From NCBI GenBank assembly GCA_033850885.1, contig JAWWPG010000027.1, positions 62,001 through 126,000 on the forward strand: 64,000 nt of DNA, in the 5' to 3' direction. This DNA is from JAWWPG01 sp033850885. Its GTDB lineage: Bacteria > Actinomycetota > Actinomycetes > Propionibacteriales > Nocardioidaceae. Under the pieces are notes generated by a model. The model ran no database searches, was not told the DNA's origin, and was given only the letters and a program-made list of their open reading frames with translations. Shown here piece after piece: positions 7,309 through 16,350 of this stretch (position 1 is its first letter; the number at the start of each line of letters is the position of its first letter). Both the position numbers and the translations under genes were made by a program.

Positions 7309-10194
7309 TTGGCCGATACCGGTGACCCGGCGGCCATCCTCGGTCGCGACGTCGAGGTGGAATGTCTGGCGCTCCTGGTGACAGACGTGTCGCGGCTATC
7401 CCGGGTTGCGCTCGTCGAGGGTCAGGCCGGGATCGGGAAGACCACTCTGGTCGAGAAGGCCATCGCGCTGGCCCGTGACCATGGACATGCCCTCCTGGTA
7501 TGTCGGCCGGTCCGGTCGGAGCGGGACCTCGCCTTTGTGGGGTTGATGGAGCTTCTCGCCGGGGTCGACGAGGACGTGGCAGACGAGCTGCCAGCTCCTC
7601 AGCGACGCGCCTTCGACATCGTGCTCCGACGGATCGAGCCGGACGGGCCACTCGACCAGTTGTCGCTGTCCGTGATGCTGCTGACCGCGGTACGCGAGCT
7701 GGCGGCGAAACGTGGCCTGCTTATCGCCATCGACGACCTGCAATGGCTCGACCGCCCAACGGCAAAGGTGCTTGCCTACGTGCTTCGTCGCATCGAGGAC
7801 ACGGGCGCGCATGTAGTGATTGCGCAAAGGGGATCGGGGGATCGCTCTTGGCCGTTCGGGCTCGACCTAGCCCTTCCCAACGAGTGCTTGACGTCGTTGT
7901 TGCTCGGCCCACTGTCCGCGAGCGATCTCGCCCAGATGCTGCGGTCCAAGTTTGGATGGGCTCCGCCGTGGCCGACGATCCACCGCATCGCCGAGATCTC
8001 TGGCGGAAACCCCTTCTATGCCCGCGAGATCGGTCGAGCCTGGGCTGAGGGCAGCGGGGACAGTGGCCTCGAAGAGGTTCTGCCGGGTCGGCTCCTCGAT
8101 CTGGTGCGCTCACGGCTGGATTCCTTGCCGCCACCGGCGCGCGATCTCCTCGACCTCGTCTCGGTACCACAGCGACCAACGGCCGAAGTGTTGCGTCGGC
8201 TTGCCCAGGCTATGGCCGGACCCGCGAAGCCGCTCGACATCTCCGAGACGTTGGCGCTGGCCGAGAAGTCCGGGGTTCTAGTGACGGACGGCATGCGAGT
8301 CCGGTTCTCGCACCCCATCATCGCTGCCGCCGTCTACGGGTCCCTGTCACCGCAACGGCGTACGGATATGCATCGGGCCATGGCCACGCTGACCGAGGAC
8401 GTGGAGGAGCGAGCCCGTCACCATGCCATCGCGACTCCCGGGCCCGACGTCGAGGGAGCCGCCCTTTTGGAGGCGGCCGCGGAGTCATCCTGGCGGCGAG
8501 GCGCCCCGGATGCCTCGGCACATCTGCTGAGGGCCGCCTGCAGGATGACTACAGCCGACGAGACGTCGGATCTGGCTCGTCGTCGGATCGCATTGGGCCG
8601 GATGCTCTTCCACGCCGGCGACCAGCTGGCCGCGATGGCCGAGCTCGACGCCCAGCAGTCCGCCCTCCCATCGGGTAGCGGCCGAGCACGTGCGCTCTAT
8701 CACCTGATGTACGTCGCCCGCTCCGCGACAGGAATCGAACGCGCCGTCGAGTACGGCGAACAGGCTGTCTTGGAGTCGGTCGACGATCCCGCCTTCCAGG
8801 CAGAGGTTCTCGAGCATCTCTCACGAGTTGCTGACCACGACTCGGCGCTTAAGCTCGATATGGCCCGACGGGCCATGCGAGCGATGTCTCAGGTCACCGA
8901 GCCGAACCCGGTTGCCCTCTTCTACGTCCGCGCCGCCCTCGTAGAAGCGGAGTTCCACGCCGGTCTGGGAATCCATCTCGAGCTGCTCGCCAACCCTCCC
9001 CCGGAAGGGCCCCCGGGCTTCCCACCGGTGCGTACCGCTTCTAGTGGAGACGACCTGACGGGGCGCCTTCTTGCGATGTCGGGTCGGGTCGATGAGGGGC
9101 GCACTGTTCTTCGGAAGCTGTACGACCGGGCCGCGACCGAGAACCTCTCGATTATTCCCGCCGTCCTGTGCTGGATGAGCGAGCTGGAAGTCATCGCCGG
9201 TCGCTTCGTGTCAGCCTGCAGCCTCAGCGAGGAGGCGCTCCGGCGCGCCGAGGAAACTGGGGCGGCGGCCAACCTGGCGTGGGTGCTGGGGCGACACGCG
9301 GTCGCCCTCAGCTACCTAGGACGCCTCGATGACGCCGAGGACGCTGCGATGCGTGCGCTGACGCTGGCTCAGTCTGATCCGAAGGTCGGCGTGGAAGAGA
9401 CGGTCGCCCGCCTTGCCCTGGGTGCTGTCCAGATGGCTCGGAACCGATATGAGGCTGCGGCCCAACATCTCCGGGTCATCGACGGCATAGCACGACGGGC
9501 GGGGATCCGCGACCCACGTTGGTTCTGGCACAGCGCCGACCTCGTGGAGGCTCTGATCGCCGCTGGCGATCTGGAGGAGGCAGCGGAGACACTCGCGGAG
9601 TTCGAGGAGCAGGCCGAGCGTTCGGGGGGACAGTGGACCCTGGCCGCGTCCGCGCGCTGCCGTAGTCTGCTCTGCGCCGCGGAAGGTCAGCTCGACGCGG
9701 CGATGGAGTCGGCGGAAAGCTCTTTGGCAAAGATCGAGTCGCTACCGATGCCTTTCGAAAGGGCTCGGACACTTCTCGTCAAGGGGCAGATCCATCGCCG
9801 GCGACGGGAGAAGAAGGCCGCAGATCTCGCGCTGCGCCAGGCCGTTGACGCCTTCGAGCAGCTCGAGACGCCCGTGTGGGCTCAGCGTGCCCGGGCTGAG
9901 CAGCGCCGGATAGGACTTCGTCCCCACGCGACTCAAGACCTCACCGAGACCGAACAGCGCGTCGCGCTGCTCGCCGCGACCGGGATGACGAACCGCGAAG
10001 TGGCGACCGCGATGTTCATGGCCACCAAGACGGTGGAAAGCGCCCTTGCCCGCGTTTACCGCAAGCTCGGGATCGAGTCGCGCGCCGAGCTCGGCGCGTG
10101 GGCGGCACGCACCATAGGCCCGGCTGAGGGGTCAAACACTCGCCCGCGCGTGGGACGCGGCGAGACAGATCAAGGGTTTCCCCCCTATCCATGA
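7309..10194 (+). CDS. LuxR-family ATPase regulator (LAL type)
   Basis: 961 residues from TTG 7309, with GAGGAG at 7294-7299; no ATG/GTG fits the frame as well. Architecture: an N-terminal AAA/NACHT-like ATPase with Walker A GQAGIGKT (38-45) and Walker B LLIAIDDLQWLD (near 137-148); a long alpha-helical TPR-like middle (about 370-860, Ala/Glu/Arg-rich repeats); and a C-terminal LuxR helix-turn-helix (LTETEQRVALLAATGMTNRE to RKLGIESRAELGAWA, about 883-934). Large ATP-binding LuxR regulators sense a ligand through the middle domain and activate transcription, often of catabolic or secondary-metabolite genes. The target here is unknown; the small DUF4242-like gene and lipoprotein gene directly downstream are the nearest candidates. 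Confidence 0.9.
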   Translation: MADTGDPAAILGRDVEVECLALLVTDVSRLSRVALVEGQAGIGKTTLVEKAIALARDHGHALLVCRPVRSERDLAFVGLMELLAGVDEDVADELPAPQRRAFDIVLRRIEPDGPLDQLSLSVMLLTAVRELAAKRGLLIAIDDLQWLDRPTAKVLAYVLRRIEDTGAHVVIAQRGSGDRSWPFGLDLALPNECLTSLLLGPLSASDLAQMLRSKFGWAPPWPTIHRIAEISGGNPFYAREIGRAWAEGSGDSGLEEVLPGRLLDLVRSRLDSLPPPARDLLDLVSVPQRPTAEVLRRLAQAMAGPAKPLDISETLALAEKSGVLVTDGMRVRFSHPIIAAAVYGSLSPQRRTDMHRAMATLTEDVEERARHHAIATPGPDVEGAALLEAAAESSWRRGAPDASAHLLRAACRMTTADETSDLARRRIALGRMLFHAGDQLAAMAELDAQQSALPSGSGRARALYHLMYVARSATGIERAVEYGEQAVLESVDDPAFQAEVLEHLSRVADHDSALKLDMARRAMRAMSQVTEPNPVALFYVRAALVEAEFHAGLGIHLELLANPPPEGPPGFPPVRTASSGDDLTGRLLAMSGRVDEGRTVLRKLYDRAATENLSIIPAVLCWMSELEVIAGRFVSACSLSEEALRRAEETGAAANLAWVLGRHAVALSYLGRLDDAEDAAMRALTLAQSDPKVGVEETVARLALGAVQMARNRYEAAAQHLRVIDGIARRAGIRDPRWFWHSADLVEALIAAGDLEEAAETLAEFEEQAERSGGQWTLAASARCRSLLCAAEGQLDAAMESAESSLAKIESLPMPFERARTLLVKGQIHRRRREKKAADLALRQAVDAFEQLETPVWAQRARAEQRRIGLRPHATQDLTETEQRVALLAATGMTNREVATAMFMATKTVESALARVYRKLGIESRAELGAWAARTIGPAEGSNTRPRVGRGETDQGFPPYP

Positions 10195-10224
10195 CTCGGG
10201 ACCGGGTCTACGTTCCTGGGCAAG

Positions 10225-10536
10225 ATGGAAGCCGCGGAGACAGGCGAGCAACCAGGGACGACGTACCTGGTTGAACGGTACTGGCCCGGCATCGACAAGG
10301 CACTACTGCTGCTTGCGCTCAACCGTCTGCAGCGAACCAACTCCGATATGACGCGGGCCGGGTCGCCGATCAGCCACCTCGGATCGGTGCTCGTAGACGA
10401 CGAACAGGTGGTGTATTCGCTGATCCGAGCTGGATCAGAAGACCTCGTGCGCGAGGCCAACGAGCGTGCGCATCTGCCCGTCGACCGCATCTCGAGGAGC
10501 AGTTTGCACGGTTTCAGCTCGCTCGCACACATGTGA
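10225..10536 (+). CDS. DUF4242-like small ferredoxin-fold protein
   Basis: 103 residues starting 31 bases after the LAL gene. It begins TYLVERYWPGID (residues 12-23) and has VVYSLIRAGSEDLVREANE near 62-80 followed by AHLPVDRI. This matches the DUF4242/SCO4226-like layout (a beta-alpha-beta ferredoxin-like monomer; the Streptomyces member binds nickel). The insertion LNRLQRTNSDMTRAGSP after the first strand is longer than usual. Metal binding cannot be judged by eye. The short distance suggests cotranscription with the regulator. Confidence 0.6.
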   Translation: MEAAETGEQPGTTYLVERYWPGIDKALLLLALNRLQRTNSDMTRAGSPISHLGSVLVDDEQVVYSLIRAGSEDLVREANERAHLPVDRISRSSLHGFSSLAHM

Positions 10537-10593
10537 GCGACCCAGCAGATCGCCCGCCACTCGGGGGGTGTGAAAGGAATAGGACGAAACGTC

Positions 10594-11100
10594 ATGCGAT
10601 GCCAATCGAACACACCTCACCGCAGCTGGGCGATAGTTGCCTGCGTCGCAACCCTGGCGGCTCTGGCCGCCGGATGCAGCAGCGGCAGCACGAGCAAAGC
10701 GACCACTTCGCCACCAGCGTCCGGCCGCACATCGACCGCCTCGAACTCCAGCCCTTCAGCACCGCCTGTCAAGAGAACGCCCACAACCGCGCCCTCCACA
10801 ACGGCCGCAGGCATGGATCTGTCGGGCAGATGGACAGGGCGGTACAGCGGCGCCTACTCAGGCACATTCAACCTCAGCTGGCAGCAGAGCGGGTCGAGCC
10901 TCCGTGGCAGGATCACGCTATCGTCCGCCGGGGGCACAGAGAGACTGAACGGCACGGTAAAGGGCACGAAGATCACGTTTGGCACCGTCGGCTCTGCCGC
11001 CATCACCTACTCCGGCACCGTGTCCGGCAACTCGATGTCCGGCGCCTACCAGGTCGGCGGCGCATCCGGAGGCAACTGGAGCGCCACCAAGTCATCCTGA
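10594..11100 (+). CDS. Putative lipoprotein with Ser/Thr-rich linker
   Basis: 168 residues from ATG 10594 (GTG 10570 is an alternative). An N-terminal hydrophobic stretch ends in the lipobox LAAGC, so the Cys near 29 should be lipidated and the protein tethered outside the membrane. A Ser/Thr/Pro-rich linker (about 30-80) leads to a ~90-residue all-beta domain (LSGRWTGRYSGAYSGTFNLSW, then GSSLRGRITLSS and ITYSGTVSGNSMSGAYQ), resembling small calycin/lipocalin-like beta-barrels found in actinobacterial lipoproteins. Ligand unknown. Confidence 0.7.
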   Translation: MRCQSNTPHRSWAIVACVATLAALAAGCSSGSTSKATTSPPASGRTSTASNSSPSAPPVKRTPTTAPSTTAAGMDLSGRWTGRYSGAYSGTFNLSWQQSGSSLRGRITLSSAGGTERLNGTVKGTKITFGTVGSAAITYSGTVSGNSMSGAYQVGGASGGNWSATKSS

Positions 11101-11271
11101 GCCGACGAGAGCGCCTCGAGAGGCGGGGCCTGGCTCGTGTCCGAGGACGGAGCGCGGCTGCGGCCTCCCCTCACTAGGTGCATGAGTCGGACAGAGATGG
11201 GTATATCATGATTCTTACCACTTCAACACTTTAGCGGACTTCTCTCTTGTCGCCCGTGACCGGGGAGAGAC

Positions 11272-12396
11272 ATGACGACGACGCTGACCGTAACCGCCCG
11301 CAGCGACCTGCGAGACGGATCTGGAGCGAACACCCACTTCTGTTTCAATCCCTCGGTCTACTCGGTGGGAAGCTCTCCGAACGCCCACATCGTGCAGGCA
11401 CTCGTCGACCTCAAGGTCGGCTACATCCGTGAGCGCTGGTGGCCGAAAAACCCTGCGCAGCAGGCGGCCTTTGTCACGCTCACGAACGCTGGGATCGGGC
11501 TCTACGTGTTCATCGGTGACAAGACCTACACAACCGCGCAAGTGCAGTCCGATGTGGCTGCGCTCGCCGCTTCACCGTTCGCGAGCGCGTTGATCGCCGT
11601 GTGTGGGCCAAACGAGCCGAACTCCGGCGGCGGAAGCACGTGGCCGGCCGCGGTGGTGGCGGTGCAGCAGGCGATCTACACCGAGGTGAACAAGTACGCG
11701 GTCTTCGACCACACCGCCATCGTCGGACCCGCACTCATGCACAATGTCCGCGATATCGACGCTGACTACCGGGCCTTGGCGGCGGCCGGGGTCGGGCGGT
11801 GGTGCGATGCCGGTGACTTCCACTTCTACCCCGGCAACGCCGGACCCTCCGGCAACGCCGCAGAGGCGCAACGAGCCGGCCAGGCATACGGGGGGCTGTC
11901 CTTGTGGCACAGCGAGACCGGCTGGACCGGTGCCGATACCGATCCCGGAACCGCTGGGCGCTTCTCCGTCGAGGCGCTGCTGCGCAACCACCTCAGCGGA
12001 ATCGTGGGGACCATGCTGTACGGGTTCGCTGACGAGTCCCAGTACGTACCAGGTCGAGAAGGACTGTTCGGGCTGATGACCGCCACTGCCCCGAAACCAG
12101 CCTATTCGGAGATCCAGGCGTTGATGAAGAGCCCCGACGGCACTCAGGCGTTCCATGGAAGGCTCGCCTCGTTGGCTAAGAATGTCGAGTCCGACACGGG
12201 GGCGGTTGTGACCAGCGACGGTGGCAACACCTGGACCGTCTATCTGCTCAGGGAGACCCAGACGGCAACCACGCTCGTCATCCCGCAGCAGTTCTCGGCA
12301 GACTGCGGCAGCTTCACGCTCGGGTCCGGCGGCAACCGGCGTTACTCCGTAACGCTCACCGAGTCGATGACCGTCGTCCACGTACAGCAGCCGTAG
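11272..12396 (+). CDS. Glycoside hydrolase-like protein (clan GH-A fold)
   Basis: 374 residues with GGGGAGAG before the ATG. The sequence reads as a (beta/alpha)8 barrel: ALVDLKVGYIRERWW, LTNAGIGLYVFIGD, a CGPNEPN motif (near 116) where the Glu after Asn would be the general acid/base, a DFHFYPG strand, and SLWHSETGW (near 209) where Glu would be the nucleophile. The 'NEP … SETGW' pair is typical of clan-A families such as GH5 and GH39. A small beta domain follows at the C-terminus (about 300-374). There is no signal peptide, which is unusual for a polysaccharide hydrolase; it may act inside, or be exported by another route. Substrate unknown. Confidence 0.75.
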   Translation: MTTTLTVTARSDLRDGSGANTHFCFNPSVYSVGSSPNAHIVQALVDLKVGYIRERWWPKNPAQQAAFVTLTNAGIGLYVFIGDKTYTTAQVQSDVAALAASPFASALIAVCGPNEPNSGGGSTWPAAVVAVQQAIYTEVNKYAVFDHTAIVGPALMHNVRDIDADYRALAAAGVGRWCDAGDFHFYPGNAGPSGNAAEAQRAGQAYGGLSLWHSETGWTGADTDPGTAGRFSVEALLRNHLSGIVGTMLYGFADESQYVPGREGLFGLMTATAPKPAYSEIQALMKSPDGTQAFHGRLASLAKNVESDTGAVVTSDGGNTWTVYLLRETQTATTLVIPQQFSADCGSFTLGSGGNRRYSVTLTESMTVVHVQQP

Positions 12397-12789
12397 AGCG
12401 GGAGCAACGCTTGCGTACGCCGTTAGCAGCGGCAGCCATCAGCAGACCGCGAGAAGAGCCCCCCACCACCGGGTGGGATGACGGGGGACTCCGGCCGCGT
12501 CGTCCCTCCACGACCTGACGCGGGAGCTTGCTCCAGCCGAGGGAGGGGTGGCCGACAGGGCACTCGCCGCGCTAGCCACAGGATAGCCGAAACCACCGTA
12601 ACGACTGAAATCGGTTATCACGGACGTTTAGGATTTCCCGCGAGGCGCCCCGCGGTTCCCAGGCACCGCCGCGCACCTCCCGCGAGAACCTTGCGGGCAT
12701 TTGCACGCAACGTACCGTTGCGGCGATGCGGCGGCAAGATCTATTCGGGGCGCATCGTGCGGTGGGTGCCCGGCGAGATCGTGGCCGGT
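12397..12789. other. 393-bp gap with a small hairpin
   Basis: CCCACC(N4)GGTGGG at about 12462-12477 can fold 65 bases after the glycosidase stop and may end that transcript, but no T-run follows. The remainder has no supported gene. Confidence 0.4.
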
Positions 12790-13125
12790 CTACTCTGCGC
12801 GGTCGGATCGATCCGTGTCGATCTGCTGGCGGAGCCGGCGGTTCTCGTGCTGAAGCTCGAGTACCTGGCGCACGCCCATCAGGTTGAGGCCGCTCGCCAT
12901 CAGCTCCGCAATCTCGTTGAGCCGGTCGATGTCCTCCCGGCTGTATCGCCGGGTGCCTCCTTCGCTGCGCGCCGGATGGATGAGGCCTTCCCGCTCGTAG
13001 ATCCGCAGGGTCTGCGGATGCAGGCCGGTGAGCTCGGCCGCGACCGAGATCGCGAACAGTCCGCGCTCGCGGTCCTCGGCACTGGGCGCTACCACGCCGT
13101 GATGGCTCCGGAGCATGCTGCGCAC
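12790..13125 (-). CDS. hspR: MerR-family heat-shock repressor, HspR-like
   Basis: 111 residues from GTG 13125, preceded by GAGGAAGGGGG. Residues about 21-60 form the MerR winged helix (LFAISVAAELTGLHPQTLRIY, then EREGLIHPARSEGGTRRYSRED), followed by a dimerisation helix (LNEIAELMASGLNLMGVRQVL) and a charged tail. This matches HspR, the actinobacterial repressor of heat-shock operons, rather than metal-sensing MerR: there is no C-terminal Cys cluster. It is divergent from the Hsp20 gene; an inverted repeat between them is the likely operator. Similar hspR-hsp20 pairs are known apart from dnaK operons. Confidence 0.8.
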   Translation of the reverse strand: MRSMLRSHHGVVAPSAEDRERGLFAISVAAELTGLHPQTLRIYEREGLIHPARSEGGTRRYSREDIDRLNEIAELMASGLNLMGVRQVLELQHENRRLRQQIDTDRSDRAE

Positions 13126-13159
13126 ACGGACTTTCCCCCTTCCTCATCAAGATCTTAGC

Positions 13160-13176
13160 AGAAGATATGACCTTCT
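13160..13176. promoter_or_regulatory. Candidate operator of the HspR-like repressor
   Basis: AGAAG-N7-CTTCT (arms 13160-13164 and 13172-13176). The 7-bp spacing equals that of the HAIR element, but the arm sequence differs from its CTTGAGT. It lies immediately upstream of the -35 box for hsp20 and 35 bp from the regulator's start. Confidence 0.5.
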
Positions 13177-13178
13177 AC

Positions 13179-13208
13179 TTGTCAACTTCTCTTCCGATAG
13201 TGTATATA
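13179..13208 (+). promoter_or_regulatory. Predicted promoter of hsp20
   Basis: TTGTCA (13179-13184), an 18-bp spacer and TATATA (13203-13208): a near-consensus housekeeping promoter abutting the inverted repeat, consistent with repression by the divergent MerR protein. Confidence 0.6.
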
Positions 13209-13268
13209 GATGAGTGAGCCCGGTGCAGCAGGCTCCGGGCTGACCTCCGGTTAGGAAGGAGACCACCC

Positions 13269-13694
13269 ATGTTGATGCGTACCGATCCGTTCCGTGACCT
13301 CGACCGCCTGACACAGCAGATGTTCGGCACGGTCAGCCGCCCCGCTGCGATGCCGATGAACGCTTACCGCAAGGGCGACACCTTCCTCCTCAACTTCGAC
13401 CTCCCCGGCATCCGGCCGGACTCGATCGACCTCACCGTTGAGCGCAACGTGCTCACCGTGCGCGCGGAGCGGGAAGCCCCCGAGCCCGACGAGGTCGTCG
13501 AGCTGATCGCGGACGAATGCCCGTCAGGGGTCTTCACCCGCCAGGTGTTCCTCGGCGAGACCCTCGACACGGACAACATCCAGGCCGACTACAACAGCGG
13601 TGTGCTGTCCCTTCGCATCCCCGTGCATGAGTCGGCAAAGCCGCGGAAGGTCACGGTCACGAACAGCGACTCGGCTCAGCAGATCGCGTCGTGA
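13269..13694 (+). CDS. Hsp20/alpha-crystallin small heat-shock protein
   Basis: 141 residues with a strong AGGAAGGAG before ATG 13269. The alpha-crystallin domain spans about 33-128: YRKGDTFLLNFDLPGIRPDSI, LTVERNVLTVRAERE, then FTRQVFLGETLDTDNIQADY and the signature GVLSLRIPV. A short C-terminal tail carries the loose dimer-contact region. Such proteins form oligomers that hold unfolding proteins for refolding. Expression is probably controlled by the divergent HspR-like repressor. Confidence 0.9.
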   Translation: MLMRTDPFRDLDRLTQQMFGTVSRPAAMPMNAYRKGDTFLLNFDLPGIRPDSIDLTVERNVLTVRAEREAPEPDEVVELIADECPSGVFTRQVFLGETLDTDNIQADYNSGVLSLRIPVHESAKPRKVTVTNSDSAQQIAS

Positions 13695-13821
13695 CCGAGA
13701 ACCCGTCCCCTAATCGGTCGCCGAAGAGAGGTGAAGGCTCCAGGGAGCACGCATCGTTCGCGCGCACGGCGTCACCCTTCGACGTCCGTGCCACAGCCAG
13801 GTAAGCGCGTTCCCCATCCGA

Positions 13822-13857
13822 GGAAGCCCCCGGCCCGGAGTGGTGCTGGGGGCTTCC
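13822..13857 (+). terminator. Strong hairpin before the ANTAR gene
   Basis: A perfect 10-bp inverted repeat, GGAAGCCCCC (13822-13831) with GGGGGCTTCC (13848-13857), with 16 bases between the arms. No T-run follows. It may terminate the hsp20 transcript, or act as an attenuator ahead of the ANTAR gene 14-32 bases further on. Confidence 0.5.
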
Positions 13858-13870
13858 AACGGGAACCCCT

Positions 13871-14581
13871 TTGAAAGTTGGGCAAACAGTGACTCAGTCG
13901 CGACTTGTAGACCTGATCAACTCTGCGGCGTGTGCTCTGGGAGAGCCGGTGGACCTGCCGGAGACCCTCGACCGCATCACCGCGGCCGCGCGTGAGGTCG
14001 TCCCCGGTGTCGACCAGGCCAGCATCTCGATCCGCCACCCGGACGGACGGCTGCAGACGGTGGCACCGACAGACCTGGTCGTCATCGATGCCGACGAGGT
14101 CCAACATGAGCTCAAGGAGGGACCCTGTTACGACGTCGTCACGGGTGACGTGCTCACCTACTCCAGGGACCTCGCAGAGGATGAGCGATGGCCGAACTAC
14201 GGTCCCAAGGCCGCCGCGCTCGGACTTGGGTCCCAGCTGGCTCTGCGGCTTCTCGACGGTGACGGGGCACGGTCCGGATTGAACCTGTACGCCGTCAGAC
14301 CTGGCGCCTTCGACGAGGCTCAGGAGGCGGCGGCCTTGTTCGCCGCCCATGCACGGGTCGCGATGGCGCAAGCCCAGGGCCGTCAAACGCTCATCGCCGC
14401 CCTCACCTCCCGCGACACGGTTGGGAAGGCCATCGGCATCACCATGGAGCGCTACCGCATCACGGACGAGCAGGCGCTCCAGATGCTCGTACGAGTGTCC
14501 CAGACGAACAACGTCAAGCTCCGCGACATCGCTGCCGACATCGTGGCCGAGAAGATCGAAGACGCGCGGCACGGTTCCTGA
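13871..14581 (+). CDS. GAF-ANTAR transcription antiterminator
   Basis: 236 residues from TTG 13871; GTG 13889 (MTQSRLVDL) is an alternative, and neither has a clear ribosome binding site. A GAF sensor domain covers about 28-165 (VPGVDQASISIRHPDGRLQT, GPCYDVVTGDVL, YGPKAAALGLGSQLALRL). A C-terminal ANTAR domain at about 175-228 (LIAALTSRDTVGKAIGITME, QALQMLVRVSQTNNVKLRDI) is the three-helix RNA-binding module that stabilises antiterminator hairpins. The GAF signal is unknown. No RNA target is evident beyond the hairpin immediately upstream. Confidence 0.88.
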   Translation: MKVGQTVTQSRLVDLINSAACALGEPVDLPETLDRITAAAREVVPGVDQASISIRHPDGRLQTVAPTDLVVIDADEVQHELKEGPCYDVVTGDVLTYSRDLAEDERWPNYGPKAAALGLGSQLALRLLDGDGARSGLNLYAVRPGAFDEAQEAAALFAAHARVAMAQAQGRQTLIAALTSRDTVGKAIGITMERYRITDEQALQMLVRVSQTNNVKLRDIAADIVAEKIEDARHGS

Positions 14582-14782
14582 GATCGCGGGCGACGGCCTA
14601 CTCAGGTGACCTCACAGTGCTGTACACCGGGACGTGGGGGCCCTTTGAGGTGGAAACCAGCCGTCTAGGGCTCACCCCGCAGAGTTACCAGGTTCTCATA
14701 TGCATGAGAGGGCCTGAGGTGGGTAAAGGCAGGCCACGGGCGCTGAGAGACCCAATGTGTCCATGTCCGTGAGGAGGCGACC

Positions 14783-16264
14783 ATGCCAGACGGAGTCGAA
14801 ACCGGGAGAATCACGACCGACATCCCAGCGCGCATGGATCGGCTCCCTTGGGTGCGTTGGCATTGGATGATCGTGGTGGGTCTGGGCACGGTGTGGATCC
14901 TCGACGGCCTCGAGGTGACCATTGTCGGCTCCATGTCAACGGCGCTGCAGTCGCCGACCGACGGCCTCGGTCTGAGTGGCTACGACATCGGTGCGGCAGG
15001 ATCGACGTACGTCGCAGGGGCCTGTCTGGGTGCCCTGCTCTTCGGACAGCTCACCGACCGTTTCGGCCGGAAGAAGCTGTTCATGATCACGCTGGGGGTC
15101 TATACGGTCGCGACCGTGCTGACGGCCTTCTCACCCAACCCGGCTTGGTACTTCATTGCTCGGTTCATCACCGGCATGGGGATCGGAGGCGAGTATTCCG
15201 CGATCAACTCCGCCATCGACGAGCTGATCCCGGCCCGGTACCGAGGTCGCATCGATATCGCGATCAACGGCTCGTTCTGGGTCGGCGCGACGGCAGGCGC
15301 ACTGATCACGATCCCACTTCTCGACCCGACCGTGATCGATCAGAAGTACGGCTGGCGGCTCGCTTTCGGGTTGGGCACCATCTTGGCAATCGGCGTGCTG
15401 CTGGTACGGCGTAACGTCCCCGAGAGCCCGCGTTGGCTGTTCATCCATGGCCGTGAGGACGAAGCCGAGACCATCGTCCGCGACATCGAAGAGCGGGTGA
15501 CCAGCGAGAGCGGCGAGGAGCTCCCGGGCGTCTCTGACTCCCTGACGATTCGTCAGCGCAAGACGATCAGTCTTCCGCTGATCGCCAAGACGGTCTTCAC
15601 GCTGTACCCGAGGCGTACGATCCTGTGCTTCTCGCTCTTCATCGGACAGGCGTTCCTCTACAACGCGTTCTTCTTCACCTACGGCACCTCGCTGACGACG
15701 TTCCTCGGCGTCACCCAGGCCGGCTACTACATCGCCGTGTTCGCCGTCAGCAACTTCCTCGGTGCGCTGCTGCTCGGCAGCTTGTTCGACACGGTGGGAC
15801 GGGTCAAGATGATCGCCGGCACCTACATACTGTCCGGTGTCCTGCTCGGCGTGACCGGCCTGTTCCTGGGCTCGTTCGGTGCCGTCAGCCTCACGGTCAT
15901 GGGGTGCATCATCTTCTTCTTCGCCTCGGCGGGAGCGAGTGCGGCGTACCTGACGGCCAGTGAGGTCTTCCCGATGGAGACCAGAGCCTTGTGTATCGCG
16001 TTCTTCTACGCCATCGGCACCGCCGCCGGGGGAATCAGTGGTCCCCTGTACTTCGGGCACCTGATCGACGCCGCCAAGACCATCAGCGACATCGCGCCCG
16101 GCTACTACGTGGGGGCTGTCCTGATGGTCGCCGGCGGCATCGTCGCGATCTTCCTCGGCGTGCACGCCGAGCAGAAGTCGTTGGAGAGCATCGCCACCCC
16201 CCTCACGGCGGAGGACAGCCCGAGCACGGGCGGGCGCAACGAACCTGCCCCATCACCTGCCTGA
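14783..16264 (+). CDS. MFS transporter, sugar-porter-like
   Basis: 493 residues with GTGAGGAGGCGACC before the ATG. Twelve hydrophobic segments can be traced in two halves. Family marks: WILDGLEVTIVG in TM1 (an acidic residue as in H+-coupled porters), motif A GQLTDRFGRKKLF near 92-104, the sugar-porter signature PESPRWLF near 213-220, and a second GSLFDTVGRVKM loop. A long cytosolic loop sits between TM6 and TM7. The likely role is proton-coupled uptake of a sugar or organic acid; substrate not readable. Monocistronic by spacing. Confidence 0.85.
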   Translation: MPDGVETGRITTDIPARMDRLPWVRWHWMIVVGLGTVWILDGLEVTIVGSMSTALQSPTDGLGLSGYDIGAAGSTYVAGACLGALLFGQLTDRFGRKKLFMITLGVYTVATVLTAFSPNPAWYFIARFITGMGIGGEYSAINSAIDELIPARYRGRIDIAINGSFWVGATAGALITIPLLDPTVIDQKYGWRLAFGLGTILAIGVLLVRRNVPESPRWLFIHGREDEAETIVRDIEERVTSESGEELPGVSDSLTIRQRKTISLPLIAKTVFTLYPRRTILCFSLFIGQAFLYNAFFFTYGTSLTTFLGVTQAGYYIAVFAVSNFLGALLLGSLFDTVGRVKMIAGTYILSGVLLGVTGLFLGSFGAVSLTVMGCIIFFFASAGASAAYLTASEVFPMETRALCIAFFYAIGTAAGGISGPLYFGHLIDAAKTISDIAPGYYVGAVLMVAGGIVAIFLGVHAEQKSLESIATPLTAEDSPSTGGRNEPAPSPA

Positions 16265-16338
16265 ACACCCGGGGGCCCAAGCCATCGCGGACGGGTACGT
16301 CGTCCGCACGAGCGACGGGCTGCTGACGGCAGCGTAGA

Positions 16339-16344
16339 TACACT
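16339..16344 (+). promoter_or_regulatory. Candidate -10 box, leaderless oxidoreductase gene
   Basis: TACACT, 6 bases before ATG 16351. Confidence 0.45.
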
Positions 16345-16350
16345 TCGACC

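Noticed and set aside
13160..13208. Classical HAIR element (CTTGAGT-N7-ACTCAAG)
   Set aside because: Spacing agrees but arms do not match, so it is reported only as a candidate variant operator.
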